A DNA stretch of 64,000 nucleotides from Rheum nobile. Lineage: Eukaryota > Streptophyta > Magnoliopsida > Caryophyllales > Polygonaceae. The notes beneath the pieces were generated by a model. The model was not told the origin of the DNA, did no database searches, and saw nothing but the letters and a program-made list of their open reading frames with translations. The stretch lies in the NCBI GenBank assembly GCA_027886185.1, contig WOAB01000056.1, positions 1,736,001 through 1,800,000 of the forward strand, written 5' to 3'. The number at the start of each line of letters is the position of its first letter. Within the stretch, counting starts at the first letter, position 1. This document shows positions 12,401 through 24,935 of this stretch, piece by piece. A program made the translations under genes and the position numbers.

Positions 12401-15400
12401 GGTGTTAATAGAATTGCTAACGTGGCTTGGAAATGGATGCTAGAAACCACAATTTGTTGTGACAATGGTATTGGAAAAGCTTTGTTTCCATCAAAAAGAA
12501 AAGAACTTTGCTGGAGTGGATGCTGATTCAGATCCATTGCAGCAAATGGACATGCGTTCTAGGTAGCTTTGATGTATATGTCAAGAAGGCTGTACGCTCT
12601 GTGGAACGTTTTCTGGGTGTAGGCTTAACTTCACATGTTGTGGCGGTTTCCCATCTCATACGTTCTCTTCAGGGGTGGATAAAGAAACTACTGAGAAACA
12701 AAAACCAGAACAGAGGCTCAGAGGATTAACTTTATATCACTAAAGGAAGAAGTATTTGATTAAGCCCAATTCTAACGAGAAAACTGACATAGGGCCATTC
12801 GATGTTTTTTTGAAATTCTAAGGGTTGAGGGATATGGTACCAGTAGATTGTCAAACAACTATCAGCAATGAGGAATTTTAGTTCTGAACTGGAAACTACT
12901 TATTGATATTGGTTTGCTGCCAAGAGTTTCTTGGCAGCTTTTGGTGATGTAGCAAAGCTGACATCCATTATTTTTAGAATTTTAGCATGCACTTGTGCGT
13001 CAATTTATCAAGCTAAAATAATAGTCTGTGAAAAGAAAAATATAAAATGATGGAGGAACTTATCATGCTGCTTGACATTTTTATTATTAGAATATTAGCA
13101 TGCAAGCCCTAGGATGATTGCAGAAGTTCTTAATCCTGTACTAATTGATTGTTTTTGTAGAGATCTTATTCACTTCGTAAAGAAAAAGATAGTTTGATAT
13201 TTAAGGATTTTGTTTGAAGAGGAAGTGAACAAAACCCTGTTGAAAATTGGCTGTTAATGCTAAGTTGCGGATTGTGTGACATGATGCATTGCTACTGTAG
13301 CTCTTTCATGCATTTGTATCAAAGGCACTATATCTTCACAATCTTTTTTGTAATGAAAAACATGTGGTCAGTGGCTTCTTAATATACATAACGCAAATTC
13401 TATATGGAACTCCAAAAACTGATCGCAAAATGTGTACTTTTGTCTTGAACCTTTAGTGATAATGATATAACTGGAAAGTGTGTTCCTCTATCCCAGCAAG
13501 TCCTTGAATACTACATTCATGAACATCTATACCCTTTTGCTCAGTTTCCATTTTAGGCGTGGTGAAGGTTAAAGGATAATTGTTGATTTCATATATATGA
13601 TTTTTGAAATTTTGGTGGTCTAAAATTTGAAATCATTTATAATTAAATCTTTTCTTTATTAAATTATCGGCATTTCTCCCCAATCCCCATATGCGATTCC
13701 CTCTATTTTGTCAGAAATGCTGCTTCGCTATATATGGGTCATTTTGTTTCTATGTTGTGTCTGTAACTGATATAATGATTTGGAGGGATGGTGGCAGGCT
13801 TTGTATGCATATTTTTTGTTATTGCTGATTGATTCTGCTTGTTGATAGTATTTTTCCGTGTTGCTACAAAATTGTCAGATCTAGATCAATTGCTTGTGTA
13901 GATGATGAGAATCCTAACTGTATTGAATGACTTCTGCAGATTACGGGGCAGTCATGTCCATTGTCTTTTAAAGGAAGTCCTTATTGGATGGCACCAGAGG
14001 TCAGACTGACAATTTTCTTCTCGTTCTGTTGATCTCTTTTTCCACAGATACTAACCCTTGTTTTGGTGCCTTACTTGTCTAGGTGATCAAGAATTCAAAT
14101 GGTTGTAATCTTGCTGTGGATATATGGAGCCTTGGCTGCACTGTGTTGGAAATGGCAACGACAAAACCACCATGGAGCCAGTATGAAGGGGTCTGCATTT
14201 TGACAACTTGAGCTGTTATTTAGTTTTTGCGTTTCCTCTGAATGTAAAATCACTAATATGTCTGACATACATCTCATCATGAACTTGTCCAATTAAGTTT
14301 ATCTTGCACATGAAATGTCTGCCTGTAAAATTTGATTACTTCTATGAGATTCTTGAGACATATAAGGTGCGGTTAAGGATGAAGATTGGAGGTGCTTGTT
14401 GATTGCCGTAGTTATGCAAATTGTTATTTACTCTTACTCATCTACATGCATAGATCATAGCATTTACCTTAGTAAATTTCAGATGGAATTAGTTGTGCTG
14501 ACGATTTTCTGTACTATGCCATAAACAGACTAAATTCGATTGTTGCTCGCTTTTATGTCTTTACTTGATGTGATGTATCTGGCAAGCAGCTCTGTTCAGA
14601 TGGTGCATATGTTGACCTTGTCTCTTTGTGGCATGTTCTGTATTCAGGTTGCTGCTATGTTTAAGATTGGGAATAGCAAAGAACTTCCGGAGATTCCAGA
14701 TCATCTCTCAGAAGAAGGGAAGGATTTTGTTCGGCTATGTTTACAACGCAATCCACAAAATCGTCCATCAGCAACTAAGCTTCTGGAGCATCCATTTGTA
14801 AAAAATACGACAACTGAACGTCCTATTATGGGTCAGGAGTTGCCTGATCCTCCATCTGCTCCAATTGGGATGAAGAATCAGGTACATTCTAGTTATTTGC
14901 CTGTGTAGAATTGACTTTTTTTAAGTGGAGACTTAGGTGCCTTTGGTTTTGTCTTGTTTTTGTTGTTGTGTTGTGGTTTGCTGTTGTTGTTTGCATGGTC
15001 ATTGTTGGTGTTGTTGTGTTTTAAACTCTTCACTGATCTTTCATTGATCTGTAGTTTGATCTTGATTGATGTCCACATTATTCAGTTCCATTCTCATTTC
15101 CTTCCCATTTTCATGCTGGTAACTTATGACAGTAGTCAAATGGAAACTATAGGAAGATTAGTTCCTGCTGCTGAAAATGTTTCATTATGGAAGCAATTAC
15201 ATGACCTGTGCTTCAAGATATACTACTCCTTACTTGAATAAGCAATGCTTATATTATGATTTTTTGTATCATGATTTATAACAACTAGAAGTACTTCCTA
15301 TTTGCATATTGTCTATTGATCTCATTCCACCTGAGGACTTCTATTTTTACTTGTTTGGGGGGAAGTTTTCCCATCATTATCTAGTTATTAATCTAGTTCT

Positions 15401-16109
15401 GATGGATCGTCTTCAGGGCATTGCACTTGAAAGAAAGAATTCGAACTTGGAATTGGAGAAACTCTCGATCCATTCATCCAGAGTTTCACCTACCCGACCT
15501 CGTTCCAGGTTTGTTTCCCAACTTCGAGTTTAATATAGAAAGAGAATATCATCGTTTCGCACATTTGACTTTTCTGGTCTTGTTCTTGTGCATCTCAGTG
15601 AATATAGCATCCAACGAAACATATCTTGCCCCGTTTCTCCAATCGGAAGCCCATTAACCTACCCAAGATCACCCCAACATCTGAGTGGAGCAATGTCTCC
15701 TGCCATTTCCAGTCCACTTACTTCAGGCTCATCTACACCCCTCACTGGAGGAAGTGGCGCCATCCCGTTTCATCATGCACATCAACCTGCTCATTTACTC
15801 GAGGGCTTTGGAAGCATGCCCAAGTCTCCAAATAGCCTTTTCCTAAGTGGTTCATCCTACCATGATTCAAGCTCCAACATATTTAGAGGAATGCAATCTG
15901 GTCATGCTTTTCGGGAACTCGTTTGTCCCGAGAACGTGGTTGCTACGAAGCATGTTGGAAGACCGTGCCAAGGAGACCCATACAATGGGCAGCCTCTATT
16001 AGCTGATCGGGTCTCCCAGCAGCTGCTGAGGGATCATGTGAAGCCTAATCCGGGTCTGGATTTCAGTCCCCGCTCACCATTGCCTAGCTATAGAAACAAA
16101 GCCGTCTAA
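9450..16109 (+). CDS. YDA: MAPKKK of the YODA/MAPKKK4 type
   Basis: Eleven coding exons: 9450-10006, 10179-10919, 11027-11114, 11834-11896, 11984-12144, 12254-12329, 13940-13999, 14083-14190, 14648-14881, 15417-15508, 15599-16109. They join without frame loss to 896 aa. The start MPSWWGKS matches YODA-type N-termini. Next comes a long Ser/Pro-rich regulatory region, then the kinase: Gly loop GRGTFGHVY (about 418), catalytic Lys442, HRDIKGAN (536), DFG (556) and the activation segment to SPYWMAPE. A Ser/Pro-rich tail follows. YODA phosphorylates MKK4/5-type kinases in the MAPK pathway controlling embryo and stomatal patterning (known for Arabidopsis). All catalytic residues are present and length is normal, so the gene looks intact. 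The intron after exon 6 is unusually long at 1.6 kb. Confidence 0.96.
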
Positions 16110-16400
16110 CGGTAGCATCACCATAATTAATGTCCATTTGGGTCAGATGACAAGGAGACGGCATTCGCTTGCAGATCCAGAACTGATGGATATGGAGAAA
16201 TCTGGTTTGGTATCTGCAAAGATGAAATGACTGACAAGGTAAATTGACCTACTACTACTAGTCCACTACTAAATTGATTTTTCTTGGCAGATTGTGATGA
16301 AGAGTGAGTCTGGGGATCCGCTCGTTGATCTATCTAATAAACGGATCTCCCTGCTGTAGTATTTTTTGTGACACGACGCTAAATGCCTTGACCCTGTAAA
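16110..16400 (+). other. 3' untranslated region of the MAPKKK gene
   Basis: The sequence after the stop stays moderately GC-rich. A possible untranslated intron starts at GTAAAT near 16240 and ends in GGCAG near 16290. The Copia element begins less than 500 bp further on, so the gene's downstream region may be affected. Confidence 0.4.
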
Positions 16401-16880
16401 ACAACCAAGAAAACACTAAATCTGATCTAAATTCATCCAAGAAGTATAAAGTATCAAATTCTGAAAAAGGCAGGAGCTATATATTGGATTGCTTTTGTGA
16501 ACGAAGCTTCTGAGATGTATATTTGTGGGTCATCACCCATAAAATGGGAAGATCCATGGTGGGCATTGACCTGGCTTCTGTGCATTTCTTTTTCTTTTTT
16601 AGAATTTTCTTCTCTCAATTTTTTTTCCCGGGTGGGGTGGGGGAGGTTATGTAATTCAAATGTACAGAGTACTAAATCGCTGCTTATAGCTTTGATGGGT
16701 GAATTATGTGAAGTAATGGCTGCAGAAAAAAAAGGCATTTTCTTTGTTGTTGATTGCTCAACTTTGTGATTGTTAAGTACAGACTTGTTTATGTAACCTT
16801 TGCAATCATCTACTGCCACGTCCTCTTTCTGTTAATGTGCCTATATGATTTACTTTTAGGGTCTAGTGTGTGTTTATGAA

Positions 16881-17353
16881 TGTTAGGATTTGAACGTAGT
16901 AACGACAAGAAAACAAGACAAAGAACACAAGAATTGTTAACCCAGTTCGTCAAGAATGACTACGTCTGGGGGTATTACTAAGTCAGGATACTTTTTCTCT
17001 CTTTGAATGTGATGACAACTTATAACGATTTGAAGATTACAATTGATTAACTAGGATTTAAATAACAACACGGAACAAAACCTAGAAAAGCCCACGAGTA
17101 CAACGCTGAAATCGGCCTAAACTAACGCCTGAAAAGGCCCTGCACGGTCTGCAAACCGTGTAGCAGACTGTGCCAAACAGTCGTAGCCAATTCCTGGATC
17201 TGGCACGGTTAGCAAACCGTGCCACTGACCGTGCTCGTTGTTAAACTGCCTTCCGTGGTTTCTGCACGGTCTACAGACCGTGCCACTAACCGTGTCGCTC
17301 CTTTTGCGTCCGTTTTTCACTTCTTCTTCGCATCAGGCTCCATAAATCCAACA
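16881..17353 (-). repeat. Copia 3' LTR
   Basis: Same length as the other LTR. The segment 17137-17295 contains several stem-loops made from GCACGGT and ACCGTGC separated by 4-8 nt. Confidence 0.95.
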
Positions 17354-17433
17354 ATCTCCCACCTGAAGACTGACTCCAATCATAATCGTCCCCCTCATCA
17401 ATCCATAGCTGGTAGTAGTGTCAGACCTTCAAC

Positions 17434-20103
17434 TCAGTTATCAAGGTAAGTCGAAGTCATGCAAAACTTCAACTTCTCTAAGGTCACAACCTTAGTCAGC
17501 ATGTCCGCAGGATTCTCAGTTCCACGAATCTTCATCAACTGCAAGACCTTGCGAGTCTTTCGCGTCACAATCAGCCTTGCTTTGTAACGCTTCTTTCTAT
17601 TCGCCTCCTCCTTGAATCTGTAAGCCTACTTGTTATGCAATGCCTTCTTGCCTGTCGGAAGCTCAACTAGCTCCCAGGTTCCGTTGGTCATCAATGAATC
17701 CATCTCATCATCCATGGCGAGCTTCCACTTGCTCACATCTTCTCCATGGGATGCCTCTGTATAACACTCTGGCTCACCACCATATGTCAGCAACAAATAA
17801 TAGTTTGAAGGCGAATACCTATCAGGCGATTCACGCACTCTGGTGGACCTTCGCAGCGGAATCACTGGGGTACTCGGCTCCTCCTCAGTCACGGCCTCCT
17901 GGTCAACTCGGACCGCCTTGCTCCCACCCGAGTTTGAGATGTCTAACTCCACAATCTCAGGTTCAGAACTAGCTGTTTCTGATGCACCCAGACTATCCTT
18001 GTACATCACATGCTCATTGAACACGACGTCTCGACTGCGAATAACCTTCCTGCTCTGCTCATCCCAGAACTGGTATCCGAAATCATCACCATCATATCCG
18101 ATGAACGTGCACTTGACAGAATTTGCATCCAGCTTGCTTCTCTCAACAGGAGCAATGTGAACATATGAAACACATCCAAATATCCGAAGGAAAGACAAAT
18201 TTACCTCTTTGCCACTCCAAGCTTCCTCTGGTATCCCATTCTCCAAGGGAGTTGATGGCCCTCGGTTGATCAAGAATGCAGCAGTGTTTACTGCATCCGC
18301 CCAGAACATCTTTGGAAGCCCACACTTCAGCCTCATGCTCCTAGCACGCTCATTCAGGGTCCTGTTCATACGCTCAGCGACGCCGTTCTCCTGAGGGGTT
18401 CCTTTTAAGGTCTTCTCCATGCGAATTCCATTCGCAGCACAAAAGTCCTTCAACTCGCGAAGCTCATACTCCCCACCATTATCAGATCTCAAGCACTTCA
18501 CCTTAAGACTTGTCTCAGTCTCTACTAGAGCCTTTCACTTTCAGAAGGAATCAAACGCATCAGATTTTTGCTTCAGAAAATAGACCCATACCTTTCTTGT
18601 AGCATCGTCAATGAAGGTCATGTAGTATGACGCTCCACCCAGAGATGTCACAGGCGCCGGTCCCCACAAGTCGATGTGGATCAACTCCAACTTCTGCTTC
18701 TTCAAGGTCCTGCCTCCTCTCGTAAAGCTCACTCTTTTCTGCTTTCCGAGCACACAGTCCTCACATAGCCCAATCTCAACGGACTTAAGACCTGGCAGCA
18801 AGCCCTTCGAGCATAGCACCTGCATCCCTTTCTGACTCATGTGGCCCAGACGACAATGCCACAAATCTGCATCACAGTTCACTCCTGCAACAACAATGTT
18901 ATCACGGACGTTGCTCGTCATGTACATCGTCCCCTCCTTTCCACGAGCTACCACCATAGCTCCCTTGGTTATCTTCCAGCTGTTACAACCGAAGGTTACT
19001 TCATAGCCCTCGTCATCCAACTAGCCAATGGAAAACAAGTTTCTCTTCAAACCAGGAATATGCCTCACTCCATGCAAATGCAGCACAGATCCGTTCGACG
19101 CTCTGATTCTGACATCACCCTTCCCTACGATTTTCAAAGCCTCATCATCAACAAGATAGACCTTTCCAAAATCTCCAGAGGTGTAGCGATCCAAGATATC
19201 AACACTGCTGTAAGAATGAAATGAAGCTCCAGAGTCTAATACCCAAGACTCCAATAGACTGCTCGCGCTCAGAATCGATGCATCTGCAGTGGTTCCTGTC
19301 GTTGAATCGCTCAGAGTCAACGCGTCTGCACTATCTTCACTGGCTGAATTCGCTGACTTGTTCTTCAACGGTGCTTTACATTCACTCTTGTAATGACCGT
19401 TCTCATCACAATTCCAACACTTGATCTTGCTCTTGTCCTTGGGCTTATCCTTCCCTCTAGACTTTGATCTGCCACGATTCGACTTCTTAGAGTCTGACCT
19501 GCCCCTGCTATCCGTATTCAAGGCTGATCCAGAGGTAAAACCTGACGCCTTCCTGCGAATTTCTTCGCTGATAATCAGATCCCTCACTTCATCAAACTTG
19601 ATTTTTGCCTTCTCCACCGAAGCACTAACAGCAGTAACGGTCCCGCTCCAACTCTCTGGTAAAGAAGACAACAAGATTAGGGCTTGTACCTCATCGTCGA
19701 AATCAATCTCCACTGAACTCAGTTGGGCGATCGTCATGTTGAACTCGTTCAAGTGATTGGCGACCGCTGTACTCTCCGTCATCCGCAGATTGAACAACCT
19801 TCGCATCAGGTGAACCTTGTTCACCGCAGAGGGTTTCTCATACATCGCGAAAAGAATTTCCAGCATCCCCTTCGTCGTCTCTGCCTTGACCGTGTGATGT
19901 GCCACGTTCATGGACAGCGACAGGCGGATCACGCTCATTGCTTTCCTGTCCAGCAACTTCCACTCGTCTTCCTTCATGTCTTCCGGCTTCTCACCCAGCG
20001 GCAAATACAAATCTTTACCATACAGGTAATCCTCGATCTGCATCTTCCAGAATACAAAATCCGTGCCATCGAACTTCTCCACTGGTGACTTTCCGCTTCC
20101 CAT
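17434..20103 (-). pseudogene. Copia gag-pol polyprotein, RT/RNase H deleted
   Basis: Minus-strand order: gag from 20103 (MGSGKSPVEKFDG start), zinc knuckle CWNCDENGHYKSEC, protease WVLDSGASFHS, GAG-pre-integrase (LWHCRLGHMS, CEDCVLGKQ), integrase (HIDLWGP, TFIDDATRKVW, SDNGGEY, GTPQENGVAERMN), then the start of reverse transcriptase (WKLAMDDEMDSL, WELVELPTGKKAL). At about 17570 the frame passes from KARLIV straight to the end of RNase H (LMKIRGTENPADMLTK) and stops at 17434. Several hundred residues are therefore missing, and the frame is kept across the join. Nonsense codons are present at 19021 (TAG), near 18540 (two TGA) and near 17625 (TAG). The gag and domain order resemble the Tork/Tnt1 group. 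It cannot encode a working polymerase. Confidence 0.93.
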
Positions 20104-20118
20104 CGTTACTTCCAGAAC

Positions 20119-20134
20119 TAGCTCTGATACCAGT
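20119..20134 (-). other. Retrotransposon primer-binding site
   Basis: Read on the minus strand this is TGGTATCAGAGC, complementary to the 3' end of plant initiator tRNA-Met, next to the 5' LTR. It fixes the orientation of the element. Confidence 0.9.
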
Positions 20135-20607
20135 TGTTAAGATTTGAACGTAGTAACGACAAGAAAACAAGACAAAGAACACAAGAATTGTTAACCCAGT
20201 TCGTCAAGAATGACTACGTCTGGGGGCACTACCAAGCCAGAATACTTTTTCTCTCTTTGAATGTGATGACAACTTACAACGACTTGAAGATTACAATTGA
20301 TCAACTAGGGTTTAAATAACAACACGGAACAAAACCTAGAAAAGCCCACGAGCACAACGCTGAAATCGGCCCAAACTAACGCCTGAAAAGGCCCTGCACG
20401 GTCTGCAAACCGTGCAACAGACCGTGCCAAAAAGTCATAGCCAATTCCTGGATCTGGCACGGTTAGCAAACCGTGCCACTGACCGTGCTCGTTGTTAAAC
20501 TGCCTTCCGTGGTTTCTGCACGGTCTACAGACCGTGCCACTAACCGTGCCGCTCCTTTTGCGTCCGTTCTTCACTTCTTCTTCGTATCAGGCTCCATAAA
20601 CCCAACA
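20135..20607 (-). repeat. Copia 5' LTR
   Basis: Partner of 16881-17353. It carries the same cluster of GCACGGT/ACCGTGC stem-loops at about 20395-20555. Confidence 0.95.
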
Positions 20608-20612
20608 ATGAA

Positions 20613-22176
20613 CACTTAACAACTAATTATGATTCTTGTTAAACATGGAATTTCTATTGCATTTCTATTGTGTGTCCATACACATTATAAAAGCCTTTTT
20701 TAATGATAAAATGGTTTCTTATTTAAGTTAATAGGCTGGCAAGTGTGACACGTGCCAGGTATTTCTACATAAGTTTGATCAGCGAAATCTGAAACCTCCA
20801 CAATGTCTGCATATATAAAACGTTTTTGTAGCCAACTAAGAATTCTTCTTTGTTATTTCTTTGTGCCTGTTTATATGATTATTCTTTTATTTCCTGTGGG
20901 TTTGCTATATCCCTAAACAATTTTCCTAAACCATTAAAAAAGCAGAGGCAAGTATTTTGAAAAAATTAAGCTAATTGGCTAATCCCTCATTTTGTTCGTG
21001 CTACACTTTCAGGAAGTTAAACTTTCTCAGGAAGTTAAACTTTCTCAGAAAGTAAATTATTTAATGTGTTTGGTTCAAAAATAAAATGTGAGAATTTATT
21101 TTTCAGAAAGTTATAATTTTTTCAAATCAAAGGAATTATACTTAATTTGAAAAGGTAGATAAGATCTACTTCTTACGTTTTTAAGTGAAAATATTATTAC
21201 TTCTCATGTTAATATAAAAACGATAATTCCTAGAAAGTAGTTAAATTCTCATAAACTTGATTTCCACATTTGGTTCGAGTGCTAATTATGTATTGCACAC
21301 TTGGCTCTTTGGACTTGGAGCAACAATTTCGGAGTTTGCCAAATAAAATTGCGTTTGGATTCACTGCCTGCATGAAACAAACCCACCGCATCCTTTATTG
21401 TTGTACGTCGGCTGTGCAGTTTAAGCATATATTCCTCCATTGGATTCCCTCGGGGATCGAAGCAAAAGCGAAGCCTCAATTTTTTATTCTTTTATTATTA
21501 CACTATGATCGGCTTCGACATTCCACACCAACAGAGCATAATTTAGCTTTAAAGGAATTTGACTCTTCAGACGCAGAGCAATTTCAGCTTTCATTTATCT
21601 GATTATGAATCCTGAAACCTTCTCTTTGCTGGTTTGTTTTATAAGTTTGAAGGGTTTAAAACAAGTTCTTTGGTTCCTTCTAGCTGGATTTGAATATCTC
21701 AGTGTAGTAGTTTTATTTCTTCAGGAAAATTGCCAAAACTATGCTGTACGAACATCAAGATTCATCTTTTTGACATTTCCTTAATCTGATTTGTTATCTC
21801 TTACCACGTGATGATTTTGGCGTTGAATATCCAACTCAAATGCAAGCCAATTGGTAGTAGCTGCCAAGTGCACCGAGCAAACTGGTACTAAACATCAATG
21901 TGGCTCCACCCACCTTCTTTCAATATGCCAAGTGCCCCTTAGAAATATGTGGCTATAATCTGGGATATTGAATTAAAATGGCTTGGCTCTAAGTTTTATT
22001 TGATTATTCATTTGTAATTGTATCATCTCTTTACATTATATAGACAAGTTCTGCATGCATCTAGATTAGCATAACCATGAGATTCAACAAAATAAAAATA
22101 CATGTGACAATGTGAGCATCATTTCACATTTTCCATAAGGGGGCGGTTTGAAAAAAGTTAGCTGTATGTACACAAC
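20613..22176. other. Intergenic sequence, AT-rich
   Basis: I see no gene. A 17-bp unit (AGGAAGTTAAACTTTCT) is repeated about three times at 21013-21050. The stretch from there to about 21285 starts near a GTGCTA motif and ends in TTTGGTTCGAGTGCTA, so it may be a worn relative of the MITE at 22180. Confidence 0.4.
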
Positions 22177-22179
22177 TTA

Positions 22180-22649
22180 GTGCTTGTTTGGTTTGTAAGC
22201 AAATTCACGAGAATTTAAATATTTCAGAAAGTGGAATCATCAAGTACATGTGTTTGGTTACCATTTTTCTATCTAGAAAACCCATGTATTTAAATTCATG
22301 GGATTTCTAATTCCTTTATTATACAGGAAGTACACTTACCTACAAAGGGTATATAATATTTTCCCCCCATTATTTTAATCCCAAATCACCTAATTATCCT
22401 CTCTCAAGATTTTCTTCCCCCATTATATTTATAGGGCCATAATAGTAATTTTATATAAATTCTTACAAACTTCTCACGTTCAACCAAACAAAATGTAATT
22501 TTCAATATCACATGATCAAAATATTAACCAAATATAATTTCTTAATTCCTAGGAATTATAAATCTCAAGAACTTCATGAAAAATAAATTCCAGGGAATTA
22601 CACTTTCTCTCTTTAACAAAACACTTTCTCTCTTTAACCAAACGAGCAC
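22180..22649. mobile_element. Tourist-like (PIF/Harbinger) MITE
   Basis: Terminal inverted repeats GTGCTTGTTTGGTT and AACCAAACGAGCAC are flanked by TTA on each side (22177-22179, 22650-22652), the target duplication expected for this superfamily. Length is 470 bp. There is no open frame. Confidence 0.8.
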
Positions 22650-22652
22650 TTA

Positions 22653-23583
22653 ATAATATAGTCAAATTGGCTATTTTCCCTTCTTTGTGATGATCAATCC
22701 GTAACATATCCTTCCTACTGCACCAACTGAGGATAACTAAGAAATCAGTATTGTTTTGGCTTTTTATTTATATTTGTCATTTTAGAGCGTCATGAGATAT
22801 ATGTTATTAAGCGTTTATTAAAAACTCCACATATTTACACTTTCTATGTAAATTTTGTTCATTCATTGATTATAAATAAAATGAATAATTATTAAATTGT
22901 AGATTTCAAATAAAATTACAATATTTTAACTAAATTATTACATTTCTTAATAATCGTGTCATAAGTTAAAACGACAAGTATTGTTTAATGGAGAGAGTAC
23001 AATCTTTATAAAAATTATATAGTTAGTATCATCTTACAAACGTACAATATATATCATATCCAAAAAAAAATATTGAGCTCAAGAAAATCACGATTTTTTT
23101 CAAAATATATTATCTTATAAAAAAAACTACTGCAAATCAAGCTCCACGAGGTCAACCAAACCCCTCGAAACCTAAATTTTAGAGGGGTAATTAAAAGTCG
23201 GACCACGAGTTCTGCATTTTAAGAAGAATTTACAAGTCGGCTTGAAATGACCGGAACACAATACTTTCAAGATCTGGGTCTAAAATGAAGTTTCAACTCA
23301 TCTCATATTCATCTTTAATTCTAGATTTTTGGTTCAATCATACCATCTCACAAGGACAAATATTGACTATTGAGCAGTTCAGGAATGCATATCAAACATG
23401 TGCCCAGAAGGGTACTCAGAGTGGTTTACTGTTAACAGATAAATGGAAGGAGTCAGAAGTCGGTAGAACACAATGTATAATGTACCTGCACTTGAAGACA
23501 CATTTACTGGCATCTAGATAATGTACAACAGGAAGGACCAATGCACGATAATTCTGCTAGTACCCGTCGTCTCTTATAAATTG
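22653..23583. other. Intergenic sequence, AT-rich
   Basis: Nothing gene-like is supported. One 78-codon open frame at 23285-23521 has no recognisable motif. Confidence 0.4.
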
Positions 23584-23703
23584 TCAAGCAAACGGAACAC
23601 GAATCTGTTCTTGCTCACTTGGCTTTGGGGAAGCATCACGCAAGGCACAAACCCTTGAATACTTTGGAGCAAAGGGCGGTTCTGGAATCACAACTCTATG
23701 CAC
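23584..23703 (-). other. Coding-like terminal exon, parent gene unclear
   Basis: On the minus strand an acceptor (TTGCTTCAG) at 23704 is followed by an open frame reading VIPEPPFAPKYSRVCALRD and ending in VRVPFA-like sequence with TGA at 23584. Composition and splice context look like a last exon. It lies downstream of the F-box gene on the same strand, whose stop is also followed by a possible donor (CAG/GTACC, near 24918). It could be an alternative 3' exon of that gene, the end of an unrecognised gene, or chance. Confidence 0.35.
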
Positions 23704-24935
23704 CTGAAGCAAAGTCTAGTCAATTAAGCCATCTCTCTTACACCAAAAAGAGATCTAAAAAACAAGCTAGATTATAGCTACAGATTGATGAAGGGTAGGT
23801 TAATTAAAACCTTGAGAGAGAGGTAAGGCGTCATGAAATCAGATATAAAATTTAGTAAAAGAGTGACTGACGCACTCCATTATTTCTGCTACCAAGTTAC
23901 AACCAGACAACAATTACTGGTAAGAGGATCTTAACCCCACAGAGTAGGGTGATAGTATTTCTTCCACTGCACAAGATATATGATGAAAGATCTCTTCAAA
24001 GATTTTGTAAATAGAGCAATGACTCGTTTTGATCAAAACTTCATGTTGCAAGAAGGTAGCACCTGAAAAATTACCTATGTTAAAGGGAGAACGAAGCTAA
24101 AAGAGGGTTATCAAGAAAGAAAAGTCAGAATTCTCAACGAAGGAGAAAATGTAACGTTGAGCAGAAAGTTAATGAGGGGGAGATGTAAGTGAAAGAATGG
24201 GAATAGGACCCAATTCTTCTATTCCCCAAATACCTTATATCCGTGTTAAAATAGCTAAGTGTACCAAATCTGACAAAACATTTTATTATAATATTATCTA
24301 ATTCTAAGTGTAAACACATTACAAGAAAAATGCATCTAGAGTGTCTAAAAGTAATATTAGTTTCATGCATTACATTCACAAAGGCACACCTCTTTAATAA
24401 CTATGATATGAGATATAGCTTATTTCTTTTTAAGAAATATGCATTTCTCATTTAATATTCAAAAGTTCTTCGATAAGGACCAAGAAAAAAAATTTAAGTA
24501 TGACCTGAGTAAAGGCAGATACAATGTGGGAAAGGACATGAAAATGCTGAGATCTGTGTGGGAACAAAGTTAGTTGGGGAAAGTTAACTTGTAGTTTCTT
24601 TTGTAACTATCTCACTGAGTGATGAGGAATATCGGAAATGTCCACATTGCTCCAGCACTTACTGTAACTTACTCGTTTTACATAATAGCCAACCCACCCA
24701 AGGAGTCCATATAGACAAATGGTTTGCCATTGAATAACAATAAGAGCAACTCAATGGGGGCAATAACTTGTGAAGCATATATTTGAATGCAGCAACTAAC
24801 CAAGCCCTCAAAAGCAAAACAAAAAAACAAAAATGATGACCAGGATAGATAAGCTACACATTACACAACAGGAGAAAAATACAAAGGGAAGCAGATAACA
24901 AACAGAAATTTAAAAGGTACCTGAGTTGCAAGCCA

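Larger units (their letters stand above)
16881..20607 (-). mobile_element. Copia LTR retrotransposon with internal deletion
   Basis: Two 473-bp LTRs start TGTTA and end CCAACA. The 5-bp target repeat ATGAA is at 16876-16880 and 20608-20612. The element reads on the minus strand. The primer site TGGTATCAGAGC, for initiator tRNA-Met, lies one or two bases inside the 20135-20607 LTR. A purine tract (AGGTGGGAGA) abuts the other LTR. The total of 3,727 bp is short for Copia because most of the reverse transcriptase and RNase H is missing. By eye the LTRs differ at about 20 positions, mostly C/T transitions, with no indels. Confidence 0.95.

Noticed and set aside
12508..12729. Open frame in the long intron of the MAPKKK gene
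   Set aside because: It has no recognisable motif and is no longer than expected by chance in 1.6 kb of intron.
23285..23521. 78-codon open frame
   Set aside because: No motif, no splice context and no coding bias visible.
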